A stretch of DNA of 47,034 nt from Pseudomonadota bacterium (GCA_008501575.1 QQUO01000294.1:1-47034); one strand, 5' to 3'. Shown: positions 23,801 to 31,496, numbered from the stretch's first letter. The notes: generated by a model not told the origin, from the letters alone. Numbers and translations are program-made.

Positions 23801-25372
23801 GCAGATATTGGCCTTGATTCAGGTATATCGAACGAAGCCTTCAGGGAATTGTTTGAAAGCATATTGCCGACATTATCAGCCGAAATGGTTGTTGAGTGGT
23901 TAGAAGCCGCCGAAGCTATTGGTGTTGTTATTGATGCAGAAGCTCAACTGGCGCAGATTCGCGGTCAGAACGCCGATGAATTAGCCGAGATGATGGCAGA
24001 AATCGGAAGCGATCTTGAAGACATGGACTTGTCACCATTCGCAAAGCGGCTTAAAGACATTAAAAACGCATTTAACGAACAAATCGCCACAGCTAAGGAA
24101 TTAGGTGCAACAGAGCGCGAATTGGCGATGATACAGACCTATGCCAGCCGCCAGATTCAGCAAGCTATTGCAATGCTTGAAAACGACATCCGGGGCGCAC
24201 TGACTGACCTATACGGCACCGAATTAGACCAAATCAATGAGCAAATAGCCTTACTTGAGCAACAAGGCTCAATGATTCAGCAGGTCGGACAGGCTAACCA
24301 GAATCGTTATCAGGATGAATTGCGCGCCATCCAGAATATACAAGGCTATTTAGACAGCTTATTGCTTAACGATACACTGTCAACGCTGAACCCGATGGAA
24401 CAGCTACAAGAAGCGCAGGCGCAGTTTGATGAAATGCTGGCACTGGCTCAAATGGGTGATATTCACGCGCTGAACGCATTGCCGGGGCTTGCAAATGTGC
24501 TGTTAGGTCTTGGACGCGATGTTTGGGCATCTGGCGAACAATATACAGACTTGTTCGATATGGTTACAGGCGCATTGGCTGGTTTGGGCGTGACCAGTAG
24601 CCCAGGTGGCGATAACACCGGCACTGTCATGATCGGGCAAAATGCAGAGCTGATAGCATTGCAACAGCGAGCAAATGAGTTGATGGAGCAACAAGCGGCG
24701 AGCCAGAACTTTGACGCCGCATGGGCAATCGCTGAACAAATCGGCCAGTTATCAAGTGTCACAAATGACAGCTTCGCCGAATTAGCCGAGCGGTTAGGTT
24801 TGCCGGTTGAGCAGTTTTTGACTGACTTGGGTGTTGATTTAGAAAATATCACAGTTGAGACAAGCACCGCGTTAGCGAATGTGGCCGCAACGATGGGCGT
24901 TGAAATAACCGAATTAGCTGACGCCGTAGGTATCTCTTTGGGTAACTTGGCTGATGACCAAAGCCTATTAAATGATGCGCTTGAAGCAACTATCATGGGC
25001 TTACCGCAGGGCATTGCTGAAGATTTGGACGCCATGTTGACCGCCATCGAGAAGTCGACAAATCCGGAAGCACGCGAAGCGATGCTGGCGGCAATGGAAG
25101 AATATATTTCAACTTTACCAGCCGACCAAGCGAACCAATTAGCCCCTTTCTTTGAAAATATCGACCCAACAACAAACGCAAGTCAACAGCTCAGCCAGAT
25201 GACACAGCTTAATGACACAAACCAGTCAATTGATGCTGAAATTAAAGCCATGCGCACCGAATCACAACAAGCGAATCAAGAAGCTGATAGCGACAGAAAC
25301 AAGCAAATACAATGGTTACAATCTGTCGATGACAAGCTTGGGCGTTTCTTAGATTCGCAGGGAGTGGCATAA
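20855..25372 (+). CDS. tail tape measure protein
   Basis: 1505 residues, the longest gene in the phage; sets tail length. N-terminal DFGVNLAGFTSDMDRAARIA and the TADSIQKMSQRLGISTEFLS region are standard for this family. There are long helical Gln/Ala/Glu-rich stretches and a Gly/Ala-rich middle (TGAFGPIAQAIGQIAQSLNA). At roughly 1.5 angstrom per residue of extended helix it predicts a long tail, about 200 nm. No peptidase or lysozyme domain is obvious. Confidence 0.93.
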   Translation: MSVRALTLDFGVNLAGFTSDMDRAARIAKQRSEKIKRQIEGALKVVASGAVAAGAGLGALTKQYANTADSIQKMSQRLGISTEFLSQMRLGLGLTDNTLDGFSTSVSKMSKTINDGVNGLSTATRAFDALGITLDQLKSLDTEQQFLLIADRLSKVEDQSVKTGAAMDIFGRSGTKLITLFDEGAEGIKAYNKQADSFGKTISQDSADAAAKFNDQLTVLNARVTGLKESIGRDLLPVFSQMITNFNDGGISNAAGKFETINTTVIGVYKSALYLNGAFAAVGKTVGTLTGMVVESFKIMAGYVDVFVDRLKLGAVTIGEIFTKDIQEKANKIGAGWMVPESFKELTESAEELSQKITENEEKLLRSRENLANNIASDKTFSEIDGIYKNIESNIQKVEKAAKDAKKPIEDGITKPSEKAATAMAGLGKSAEETEKAMQKLVDDAFNEANELLNDFTGIVQSLETPMETLNRTTDEQVQIIGRYILANQGNEKAINDALEALKRLDAQYKDSEAEIKAAADATDEFRVALEQLGVPSHVLQQLQQVAALMGSITGSGGFSGIFTGDFASSLTGIFDELPKILQQAIEKADIEVSPSSDFTRMFEGLFAGGQESFRSAADMASLAQFAFDAWNRTEGQDDAGRVASTAADLAATGAFGPIAQAIGQIAQSLNAITGGRLFGTAYELTGSGFSGGVGLGGVSGSQYTESQRERSFFRGTQTRIDTSELDAQIREVLQKIQDAAEQIAEASAQALGVDVPNLVSGSIEQEFDADGNLVSSISTVLGRTFNEGIEEFGMRVSAENIIASLNQAFDPIIVQYDQVVQLFDDYGRAIGSFTQTANALVNEADYIANRWRMDAELFLDGAQMLLAAGTDIVNGVGLFDTLTEVADSIESMKKPSETLLDAYSRISEATSQLTDALDIMDISLDTSRMAFVQFAADISEAAGGVERSQALWQAYFDTFYSAEELAQNALDNAVTNRDSELADIGLDSGISNEAFRELFESILPTLSAEMVVEWLEAAEAIGVVIDAEAQLAQIRGQNADELAEMMAEIGSDLEDMDLSPFAKRLKDIKNAFNEQIATAKELGATERELAMIQTYASRQIQQAIAMLENDIRGALTDLYGTELDQINEQIALLEQQGSMIQQVGQANQNRYQDELRAIQNIQGYLDSLLLNDTLSTLNPMEQLQEAQAQFDEMLALAQMGDIHALNALPGLANVLLGLGRDVWASGEQYTDLFDMVTGALAGLGVTSSPGGDNTGTVMIGQNAELIALQQRANELMEQQAASQNFDAAWAIAEQIGQLSSVTNDSFAELAERLGLPVEQFLTDLGVDLENITVETSTALANVAATMGVEITELADAVGISLGNLADDQSLLNDALEATIMGLPQGIAEDLDAMLTAIEKSTNPEAREAMLAAMEEYISTLPADQANQLAPFFENIDPTTNASQQLSQMTQLNDTNQSIDAEIKAMRTESQQANQEADSDRNKQIQWLQSVDDKLGRFLDSQGVA

Positions 25373-26790
25373 TGACCATACTTGTTGAGCTTAATTACGC
25401 ATCAAGCGTCAGCTCACCAACTCAATCTGTTTATTTTGGGATTAACAGCTTTAATGTAACTGGCTCGACATGGGCTGATGGTCGATTAATGTCACCATTT
25501 AAGCACAAGACATCAATCAAATCATGGGTTCAGTCCGACACGTCACAGACGACGATCGGTGACGTTAAACTCGCAAATGGCGATGGCGAACTTGATTATT
25601 TGCTTAATAAAATCGGGTTTATCCGTGTTTTTAGATGGCCGGGAAGTGGCGGCCTTGGCGATGAGATAGCTTATGCAAAAGTGGATAAAATTGTTGCAGA
25701 CGGTGAAAAACACATTTTAATCAAATTAAAAAACCCGCTCGATGAATTAGATGTGCCATTACAAACAAATGTTTTTCCGGCAAGCGAACCATCCGAGGGG
25801 TCAGGATTATCGCCGGCACCGACAAATTATTATTATGGAATGGAGGGTCAGACACGGCCACTTGCTTTAGGCTTATGCTACAACATACAACCATTTTTAG
25901 CCAACAGGGCATTCAACGAATATCAATGTCATGACAGTGAAGTATTCTTGGTTCAGAATGTATATGACAACGGAATATCAGTTTCATTTACTGGACATAC
26001 TAAAGGGTTTACTTTAGCCACTGACCCTAACGGAACTGTTGTTGCGAAAGTTATTGGCGGACTTAATGCGGGAACCAACACCCAAAGGGTTCAATACCTC
26101 ATACCCGAAGTTATGAGCCGTGCGGGGTTTAGTAGCTACAACTCTACCGACTTAACCGACCTTGATACAGGCTATGGTTATAGATATGGTTATTATCAGC
26201 CAGCTGGAACCAATCAGACCGCTTTGTATGTCGTTAAGTGGGTTTTAGATTCATCACTTTTCTATATGTACGCCGAACCTGATGGCGAGATTAGATTCAA
26301 AGCATGGGAAAAACCAAAAATCACCGCTGATGATGAAATGGATGTCCGTAATGTGGTTGGAGGCATCAATATATTTTCAGATGAAGCACCCAATCTAACA
26401 TTAAGTATTGGCGCATCAAAAAACTGGTATGTTTATAATCAAGATGATATTGCTTTTGGCGCAACTGCACAGAATAAGATTGATATGGCAGCCAGTCATC
26501 TTTCTGTGTGGAAATCATCAACACCAATTGCTTATGACACGTCAAAAGATGTTTATGATAGTTTATTAAGACCATCTGTTGATGCTTTGGCGGTATCAGA
26601 TAGACTTGCAGACATATACAGCGTCCGCCGAAACTTCTACGCCTTTGACAGCACAAAGGACGCCAGCATCGGCGACACAATCGAACTCACATACCCGCGC
26701 TTTGGACTTGAAACAGGTAAAAACCTTGTCGTCGTCGGGCGTGAGATTGACTTTATTAACAACACTTACCGACTCACTCTCTGGGGATAA
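25372..26790 (+). CDS. tail tip / distal tail protein
   Basis: 472 residues, beta-rich. Starts MTILVELNYASSVSSPTQSV; the segment SWVQSDTSQTTIGDVKLANG resembles tail hub proteins that begin with a distal-tail-like fold, and it ends with YRLTLWG, a terminal strand typical of siphovirus tail tip proteins. It follows the tape measure with a TAATG overlap. Probably the hub that also carries the central receptor-binding parts. Exact family not certain. Confidence 0.72.
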   Translation: MTILVELNYASSVSSPTQSVYFGINSFNVTGSTWADGRLMSPFKHKTSIKSWVQSDTSQTTIGDVKLANGDGELDYLLNKIGFIRVFRWPGSGGLGDEIAYAKVDKIVADGEKHILIKLKNPLDELDVPLQTNVFPASEPSEGSGLSPAPTNYYYGMEGQTRPLALGLCYNIQPFLANRAFNEYQCHDSEVFLVQNVYDNGISVSFTGHTKGFTLATDPNGTVVAKVIGGLNAGTNTQRVQYLIPEVMSRAGFSSYNSTDLTDLDTGYGYRYGYYQPAGTNQTALYVVKWVLDSSLFYMYAEPDGEIRFKAWEKPKITADDEMDVRNVVGGINIFSDEAPNLTLSIGASKNWYVYNQDDIAFGATAQNKIDMAASHLSVWKSSTPIAYDTSKDVYDSLLRPSVDALAVSDRLADIYSVRRNFYAFDSTKDASIGDTIELTYPRFGLETGKNLVVVGREIDFINNTYRLTLWG

Positions 26791-26791
26791 T

Positions 26792-27649
26792 ATGCCATCG
26801 ATATTAGCTTACTATAATTCAGTTGAAGACCATTATAAAACATTTTCACACACCGGAAGCATATCGGGAGCATCTAACATTGACAATCTGGCTGTGCGTT
26901 CGCCGTCGGAATATTATCAGTTTACACAAGGTTCATCAACAACGTCCACACTTGTTGCCGATGCCACAGGTTTAGGTTCAAGACCGGCCAAACTGGTCGC
27001 GATTTTAGGTGCCGTAAATCTACAATTGCACGAAATAACGAGAATAAGAGCGTTAATAGGTGCATCAGTGACATATGATTCTGATTCGAGCCCTTTTACG
27101 GCAATACAAAGAATTAGACTTGATGGTTATTCGCTAAAAAACTATGATTTTTTCTTTATCCTGCCGTCTGAGGTTGCCGCATATAAATTTGAGATAACAA
27201 TCAAAAGACTAACAGTGTCCTCAGGACATGAAGATGTGAAATTAGGAACGCTCTACATTTCAGAGACAATCGAAGCCAGCTCACAGCTTGATAATTTCGA
27301 CATAGGAGGCGTGGATTTATCTGTTAAGACAGTGAGCGACGGTGGACAAGTTTACAGCGATAAAAAATCAGTGCTTGATAAGATGTCATTTAGTGTGATT
27401 ACAAATGAAAAAAATACATGGGGCAGCACTTTTCCGAATGCCTGCATAAACCACATGCGCAAAACCGCCGGCACGGTCAGATCAGTTATTTACATGTATT
27501 ACAGAGACGGATCGGCTTACACGAACAAATCAATATACGGCACCCTTGACAAAATCGGGACCACAAGATTGCTTAAGGCGCTTGACCGGGCAGATTTTGT
27601 TAAAGGGCATTGGTGGACAACCCAAATCAACATAACTGAAGAACTATGA
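26792..27649 (+). CDS. tail tip or receptor-binding protein
   Basis: 285 residues, beta-rich with a Ser/Thr-rich N-terminus (HTGSISGASNIDNLAVRSPS). Start ATG 26792 has GGGGAT upstream. Contains DDNFDIGG-like and GTLYISETIEASSQLDNFDI strands seen in tail proteins. As the last structural gene before lysis it is the best candidate for host recognition; no separate long tail fibre gene is present in the window. Confidence 0.6.
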   Translation: MPSILAYYNSVEDHYKTFSHTGSISGASNIDNLAVRSPSEYYQFTQGSSTTSTLVADATGLGSRPAKLVAILGAVNLQLHEITRIRALIGASVTYDSDSSPFTAIQRIRLDGYSLKNYDFFFILPSEVAAYKFEITIKRLTVSSGHEDVKLGTLYISETIEASSQLDNFDIGGVDLSVKTVSDGGQVYSDKKSVLDKMSFSVITNEKNTWGSTFPNACINHMRKTAGTVRSVIYMYYRDGSAYTNKSIYGTLDKIGTTRLLKALDRADFVKGHWWTTQINITEEL

Positions 27650-28017
27650 CCGACCAAATTCACGAATTACAAAATCGCCAAAACAAACTTGAAGCCGAAC
27701 TCAGTCAGGTTGTCAGTGCAGTTGGCGACTTAACTCAGACAGTCACTGCGATTAATACAAATGTAACACACATCGATCAAAGCATGACTGGAATGTTTAA
27801 GCGTATCGATGAGTTGCGGACGCAAAAAACGCCATGGGGTACACTCATTTCGTTTGCTTCGTTTGTTTTGATCGTCTGGTCGGCGTATATGTTTCCGATG
27901 CACTTCAGGCTGTCGAAAAATGAAGCTGAAATCACCCGGCACAATGAGAAAATAATCGAACAAGCTGAAATCAACGGCTATGAAAAAGCCCTTCACGAGA
28001 TACTTTTAAGAAAATGA
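27646..28017 (+). CDS. coiled-coil membrane protein of the lysis cassette
   Basis: 123 residues: an N-terminal coiled coil (HELQNRQNKLEAELSQVVSA), one transmembrane helix (TLISFASFVLIVWSAYMF, ~residues 66-83) and a helical tail. Similar in layout to XhlA-type holin partners. ATGA overlaps on both sides place it with the lysis genes. Confidence 0.65.
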   Translation: MTDQIHELQNRQNKLEAELSQVVSAVGDLTQTVTAINTNVTHIDQSMTGMFKRIDELRTQKTPWGTLISFASFVLIVWSAYMFPMHFRLSKNEAEITRHNEKIIEQAEINGYEKALHEILLRK

Positions 28018-28118
28018 GCACTCTATTAATTATTGCAATGATTCCACTTTGGCTTATGGGACTGTTTCTGTTTTATTATCTGTTTTTTCACAATTGCCCC
28101 GAAAGCATTGAAAAATAA
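28014..28118 (+). CDS. 34-residue membrane peptide, first part of an interrupted frame
   Basis: MSTLLIIAMIPLWLMGLFLF then YYLFFHNCPESIEK: one hydrophobic helix with a short polar tail. ATG overlaps the preceding stop. After its TAA (28116-28118) the same frame stays open for 42 more codons and ends exactly at the lysozyme start, so this may be the front half of a 77-codon gene with a nonsense change. Confidence 0.5.
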   Translation: MSTLLIIAMIPLWLMGLFLFYYLFFHNCPESIEK

Positions 28119-28247
28119 ACCGGATATGACATCAGTAACAGAATAAATCGGGTTAAGGACTTGTGGGTTAATTTAAGGAAACCCTGGTTGAAACTCGATA
28201 ATGATTATGACTGGTCTTGGTTGACCAAGGACGAGTTTGAAAAATGA
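28119..28247 (+). pseudogene. downstream half of the interrupted lysis-region frame
   Basis: In frame with 28014-28118, beyond its TAA. Encodes TGYDISNRINRVKDLWVNLR, KPWLKLDNDYDWSWLTKDEF, EK, which reads like a real, Trp-rich protein tail. There is no in-frame ATG; only a TTG with a badly spaced ribosome site. Its TGA overlaps the lysozyme ATG, a sign that it was, or is, a translated gene end. Confidence 0.45.
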
Positions 28248-28699
28248 ACCCATTTCTAAAAATGCTGGAAATCCTTAAATCAGACGAAGGATACAGCTCG
28301 ACACCGTACCTGGACACAAAAGGCAACTGGACAATAGGATACGGCAGCACAATACTTTACACGCGCGGAAACCAACGCGTAACAGCATCGACAAAAGAAG
28401 TTTCAAAATCTGAAGCCATTAAAAACCTATTTTGTGGCATATCTTCAGCCATTGACAAGGCCAGAGGGTTTATCAAAAACTTCGAAGAGCTCACAGCCGT
28501 TAGACAGTGTGTACTGGTTATGATGGCATACCAGCTTGGCTTTAATCTTTACTCATTTAAAAACACCAAATTCTTTATTGAATCCGGGGCGCACAGACAA
28601 GCGGCCATAGAAATGCTGGACAGCAAATGGGCCCAAAAAGACTCACCATCCCGGGCTAAAAGAATGAGCAAAATGTACTTACAGAATAAATTCGTATGA
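28244..28699 (+). CDS. endolysin, T4-type lysozyme (GH24)
   Basis: 151 residues. Cleaves peptidoglycan at the end of infection. The catalytic triad pattern is present: Glu15 in KSDEGY, Asp24 in PYLDTKG and Thr30 in NWTIGYGS. The C-terminal lobe has VLVMMAYQLGFNLYSFKN and SRAKRMSKMYL. No signal peptide or SAR helix, so release depends on a holin. Confidence 0.92.
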   Translation: MNPFLKMLEILKSDEGYSSTPYLDTKGNWTIGYGSTILYTRGNQRVTASTKEVSKSEAIKNLFCGISSAIDKARGFIKNFEELTAVRQCVLVMMAYQLGFNLYSFKNTKFFIESGAHRQAAIEMLDSKWAQKDSPSRAKRMSKMYLQNKFV

Positions 28700-28932
28700 C
28701 AGAACTGAAAAACAAAACAAAAGCCGCTGCCTCTCGTGCCGCATGCCTCGCAAGCGAAGCCCGCTGGTGGCTGGTAACAATTTGGGCAATGGTGCTTATC
28801 ACAGTTATCACAATTGCAATCACAAAGCCCGGCGTAATCGAAAAAGTAGCCGTGCCATTGGTGACCGGACTGGGCGTTATTTTTTCGGCGGTGGCCATGA
28901 TTTTAAAATCAAAGTTCATCGATAAAAAATGA
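28696..28932 (+). CDS. holin-like two-span membrane protein
   Basis: 78 residues: a short helical Lys/Ala start, two transmembrane helices (WWLVTIWAMVLITVITIAIT and VPLVTGLGVIFSAVAMIL) and a KSKFIDKK basic end. Placed between lysozyme and spanins, with 4-bp overlaps. Shape and position indicate a class II holin. Confidence 0.75.
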   Translation: MTELKNKTKAAASRAACLASEARWWLVTIWAMVLITVITIAITKPGVIEKVAVPLVTGLGVIFSAVAMILKSKFIDKK

Positions 28933-29348
28933 GCTGGATTAAATCACTTCTAACTCCAAAAAGCGCAATCTTCGCCGCGGGAATTGCGCTGGCCGGACTG
29001 TTGGCGGTACAGTCTTACCGCCTTTCATTGTTGCGGACTGACTATGCGCAACTGGAAACCAGTCTTGAAAAAACTAAAGGGTCCCTGGCCGGTGCATTAT
29101 CAGCGAACGATTCGAATCTAATTACAATCGAAGCCTACAAAAAAGCCAACAAAGCACTGCTTGAACACAACGCCCAAAACACCAAACAATCAAAAGCCGC
29201 TGCCGCTAAACACCAGGCGAATTTAGAAGAGATTAAAAAACGATATGAACAAGCGAAGCAAGTACCCATTGCCGGCCGCTGTGCTAATTTTACTATCAGC
29301 GATGATGTTGACAAACTGCTCAAACAACAAGCCCGAAGTGGTCATTAA
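28929..29348 (+). CDS. i-spanin (Rz-like)
   Basis: 139 residues: N-terminal transmembrane anchor (AIFAAGIALAGLLAVQSYRL) then a long periplasmic coiled coil rich in Lys/Ala/Glu. It pairs with the lipoprotein encoded in another frame at its 3' end to fuse inner and outer membranes at lysis. Confidence 0.82.
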   Translation: MSWIKSLLTPKSAIFAAGIALAGLLAVQSYRLSLLRTDYAQLETSLEKTKGSLAGALSANDSNLITIEAYKKANKALLEHNAQNTKQSKAAAAKHQANLEEIKKRYEQAKQVPIAGRCANFTISDDVDKLLKQQARSGH

Positions 29349-29547
29349 AACAGTACCCCAAGAAGTCTACATCCCCCAAGCATGCCAAATTGACTATTCA
29401 CAAATCAAATGCAACCACCCCACAGTCACCGGCATGTCCTATAAAGACGGCCTACTCACATTCGCCGAAGCCATCGACACCTGCCTATCATCCATCCACG
29501 CCATAATCCAAACCTGCACCCGCCCAGAACACATATGGCGCCAATAA
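29245..29547 (+). CDS. o-spanin lipoprotein (Rz1-like), out-of-frame overlap
   Basis: 100 residues. Signal peptide PAAVLILLSAMMLTNC with a lipobox (LTNC, lipidated Cys about residue 25), then a short periplasmic part with four further Cys. The first 104 bases overlap the i-spanin gene in a different frame, the classic Rz/Rz1 nesting. Longer than lambda Rz1. Last gene of the prophage. Confidence 0.85.
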   Translation: MNKRSKYPLPAAVLILLSAMMLTNCSNNKPEVVIKTVPQEVYIPQACQIDYSQIKCNHPTVTGMSYKDGLLTFAEAIDTCLSSIHAIIQTCTRPEHIWRQ

Positions 29548-29548
29548 C

Positions 29549-29570
29549 TTGGCAACATATTTGGCAACAT
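29549..29570 (+). repeat. direct repeats, likely integrase arm-type sites
   Basis: TTGGCAACAT occurs at 29549-29558 and 29561-29570, 12 bp apart, about 85 bp from the tmRNA-derived core. This is the size, spacing and place of arm sites bound by tyrosine integrases. Confidence 0.55.
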
Positions 29571-29655
29571 CTGAGCCAAATATCCCCAATTCAGCAATAC
29601 CCACCAAACGCAAACATAGCTATACCGCGCTGTTTGTTTCTCAGTAATTCCCCAA

Positions 29656-29683
29656 GCGGGTTCGATTCCCGCCGCCTCCACCA
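29656..29683 (+). other. attachment site: duplicated 3' end of ssrA (tmRNA)
   Basis: GCGGG-TTCGATT-CCCGC (29656-29672) is a perfect T-arm (5-bp stem, 7-base loop). It is followed by CGCCTCC, A and CCA (29673-29683), the acceptor end seen at the 3' end of many gammaproteobacterial tmRNA genes. No tmRNA body lies upstream in the window, only lysis genes. It is therefore the copy left at the right prophage boundary, with the functional gene expected beyond the left end. A tRNA-Ser/Leu 3' end is a weaker alternative. Confidence 0.72.
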
Positions 29684-29736
29684 ATAAAACGGGTCGCCCC
29701 TTAAAAGGCGGCCTTTTTTATTGGTGGAGGCGGCGG
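29669..29736. repeat. 21-bp perfect inverted repeat around the tmRNA terminator
   Basis: 29669-29689 is the exact reverse complement of 29716-29736; both contain the acceptor-end sequence GCCGCCTCCACCA. The 26-base gap between them holds a further GGTCGCC/GGCGGCC stem. Confidence 0.8.
29692..29719 (+). terminator. ssrA-type intrinsic terminator
   Basis: GGTCGCC (29692-29698) pairs with GGCGGCC (29707-29713), then six T. Downstream of the CCA end, where a tmRNA terminator would be. Confidence 0.7.
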
Positions 29737-29760
29737 AAATGAGTAAGAACCCTACGAAGT

Positions 29761-30107
29761 GGGTTCGACTAATTTGGCAGGATAGCCAAATTGAACGCAC
29801 GAAGTGCGGCCCGAAGGGGAAAATTACATGGATGTAATTTTATCATCCCGCCGCTAAGTTTCAGGTTAAGTAAGATATTCAAAAGAACCTATAACGGGTG
29901 GCCTTTTTTATTTGGTGGAGGCGCGGTAACGAACCCTTCGCAAGGGGTTCGACTAATTTTGCAGGACAGCAAAATTGAACGCACGAAGTGCGGCCCGAAG
30001 GGGTAAATTACATGGATGTAATTTTATCATCCCGCCGCTAAGTTTCAGGTTAAGTAAGATATTCAAAAGAACCTATAACGGGTGGCCTTTTTTATTTGGT
30101 GGAGGCG
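29761..30107. repeat. two tandem 184-bp multi-hairpin repeats
   Basis: 29761-29923 and 29945-30107 match at a constant offset of 184. Each unit strings together small hairpins. The second is AATTTGGC-AGGATA-GCCAAATT in copy 1 but AATTTTGC-AGGACA-GCAAAATT in copy 2, so stem changes are compensated. CGCAC-GAA-GTGCG and AAATTACAT-GG-ATGTAATTT follow in both. Each ends in TTTGGTGGAGGCG, the complement of the tmRNA acceptor end. Short reading frames across them are not convincing proteins. Confidence 0.85.
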
Positions 30108-30469
30108 GCAATTCTGAATCGAACCCTTACGTAGTGGGTTCGACTGAGGGCTTTCCGATTCGACTTAAACAAACAAGTCTGGCTTTCCACCCAATCTGGC
30201 TGCGCCCTCGTGCTTATCCTTAACACGCCAGGAAATAAACCCTGCCATCTCAACGATAAACACAATGGCTTTATCATCCCGCCGCTATTAAATTCCAGCA
30301 TAGAACATTCTCCAACTCCGACTTACTCGGTCGAAGACCCGGGGATCCAACCTCTATCGAATCCAATCTAGCGTGATACACCTACATCCATGTAGACGAG
30401 TATGCAAAGCATACAAAGCGCAGCTTTATTTAAAGGTATTTGAAATTCAATATCGACCTGTAAAACGTT
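30108..30469. other. non-coding remainder of the junction, hairpin-rich
   Basis: Begins with a partial third unit (GAACCC ... GGGTTC at about 30120-30141). Toward the end is another chain of palindromes: CTACAT-CC-ATGTAG, GTATGC-AAA-GCATAC and AAAGC-GCA-GCTTT (about 30381-30427). I see no protein gene here. Confidence 0.5.
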
Positions 30470-30475
30470 TATAAT
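30470..30475 (+). promoter_or_regulatory. consensus -10 box next to a start codon
   Basis: TATAAT at 30470-30475; the ATG at 30482 begins six bases later, so the transcript would start at the ATG. The -35 is weak. Confidence 0.45.
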
Positions 30476-30481
30476 GCTTTT

Positions 30482-30649
30482 ATGGACAATAAATTATTTA
30501 ACGAATTATTAGAAAGCACCAAGCAAATGGGTGAAATCATGCATGATAAATGTAAGCCTGCGCGTGTTTTTTATTTTCAGGATATTGAAATAATAAAACT
30601 TCGGAAAGAAGTCGATTCATCAGAGACTGATTTTACTTTGCTAAAATAG
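30482..30649 (+). CDS. truncated NadS/HigA-like antitoxin N-terminus
   Basis: 55 residues. MDNKLFNELLESTKQMGEIM, then KPARVFYF and DIEIIKLRKEV, match the N-terminal segment that precedes the helix-turn-helix in NadS/HigA-type antitoxins. The HTH itself should start at about residue 45 with a G-L-S-Q-type turn; here it degrades (SSETDFTLLK) and stops. Probably a remnant. No toxin gene is adjacent. Could still be expressed as a peptide. Confidence 0.5.
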   Translation: MDNKLFNELLESTKQMGEIMHDKCKPARVFYFQDIEIIKLRKEVDSSETDFTLLK

Positions 30650-30659
30650 TAACTATAAC

Positions 30660-31496
30660 ATGACTAAAAAGAATCAAAAAATTGATGTTCAGGGGACACA
30701 GGTTACAGTTACCCGAAAAGATCAATTGGAACACATCAGCCTGACAGATATTGCGAAACACAAAGATTCTGAGCGCACTGATTATATTATCCAAAACTGG
30801 CTGCGAAACAAGAATACGATTGAATTTTTGGGAATTTGGGAAAAGCTAAATAATTCCGATTTTAATCCCATCGAATTCGAGGGGTTTAGAAACCGAGCAG
30901 GACTAAACAGCTTTGTACTCACCACCAAACAATGGGTTGAAAAAACCAATGCCATAGGACTTGTTTCCAAAGCAGGACGATATGGTGGTACATTTGCCCA
31001 TAAAGACATCGCTTTTGAATTTGCTTCTTGGATTTCAGTAGAATTCAAGCTCTATCTTATTAAAGAGTTTCAGCGTTTACAGGAAAAGCAACAAAAATCT
31101 CTCGACTGGAATGTAAAACGAAGCCTAACGAAAATCAATTATCGAATTCATACAGATGCTGTCAGGTCTCATTTAATTCCAGCCCATTTAAGTAAACAAC
31201 AAATCAATCTGGTTTATGCCAATGAAGCTGATGTGCTGAATATGGCGTTGTTCAGCCAATCAGCTAAACAATGGCGTGAAGAAAATCCAGACAAAGATGG
31301 CAATATGCGCGACTACGCCAATGTCAGTCAACTTGTTTGTCTGGCCAACCTGGAAAACCTCAATGCTGTATGGATTGATGAGGGTTTAGCACAATCAGAC
31401 CGTCTGGTAAGACTCAATCAAGTCGCCATACAACAAATGCGGTTATTGACGCAAGATGGTTCGGCTAATCGATTAGAAGATAAGAAAGGTGAGTGA
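30660..31496 (+). CDS. KilA-N domain protein
   Basis: 278 residues. N-terminal ~115 residues are a KilA-N DNA-binding domain (HISLTDIAKHKDSERTDYII, QNWLRNKNTIEFLGIWEKLN, GRYGGTFAHKDIAFEFASWI). The C-terminal part is helical and lacks a recognisable nuclease. KilA-N proteins occur in phages and also commonly beside restriction-modification and mobile loci, as here. Start ATG 30660 has no clear ribosome site. Probable regulator or DNA-associated accessory protein. Confidence 0.85.
   Translation: MTKKNQKIDVQGTQVTVTRKDQLEHISLTDIAKHKDSERTDYIIQNWLRNKNTIEFLGIWEKLNNSDFNPIEFEGFRNRAGLNSFVLTTKQWVEKTNAIGLVSKAGRYGGTFAHKDIAFEFASWISVEFKLYLIKEFQRLQEKQQKSLDWNVKRSLTKINYRIHTDAVRSHLIPAHLSKQQINLVYANEADVLNMALFSQSAKQWREENPDKDGNMRDYANVSQLVCLANLENLNAVWIDEGLAQSDRLVRLNQVAIQQMRLLTQDGSANRLEDKKGE

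Noticed and set aside
24463..25047. 194-codon minus-strand frame in the tape measure gene
   Set aside because: Antisense of a strongly supported gene; Ser/Ala/Asn-rich translation typical of a shadow frame.
29656..29683. Complete tRNA or tmRNA gene
   Set aside because: Only the T-arm and acceptor 3' strand are present; upstream bases do not form D and anticodon arms or a tmRNA body.
29439..29800. Minus-strand frames with RRRESNP-type sequence
   Set aside because: This is the well-known false translation of the antisense of a tRNA/tmRNA 3' end.
29761..30107. Possible CRISPR array
   Set aside because: Only two copies, 184 bp long, no short repeat with unique spacers; the copies are near-identical throughout.
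29791..30223. Two similar reading frames with a MNARSAARRGKLHGC start
   Set aside because: They read through the hairpin repeats, and similarity follows the DNA repeat; no ribosome site or protein-like composition.
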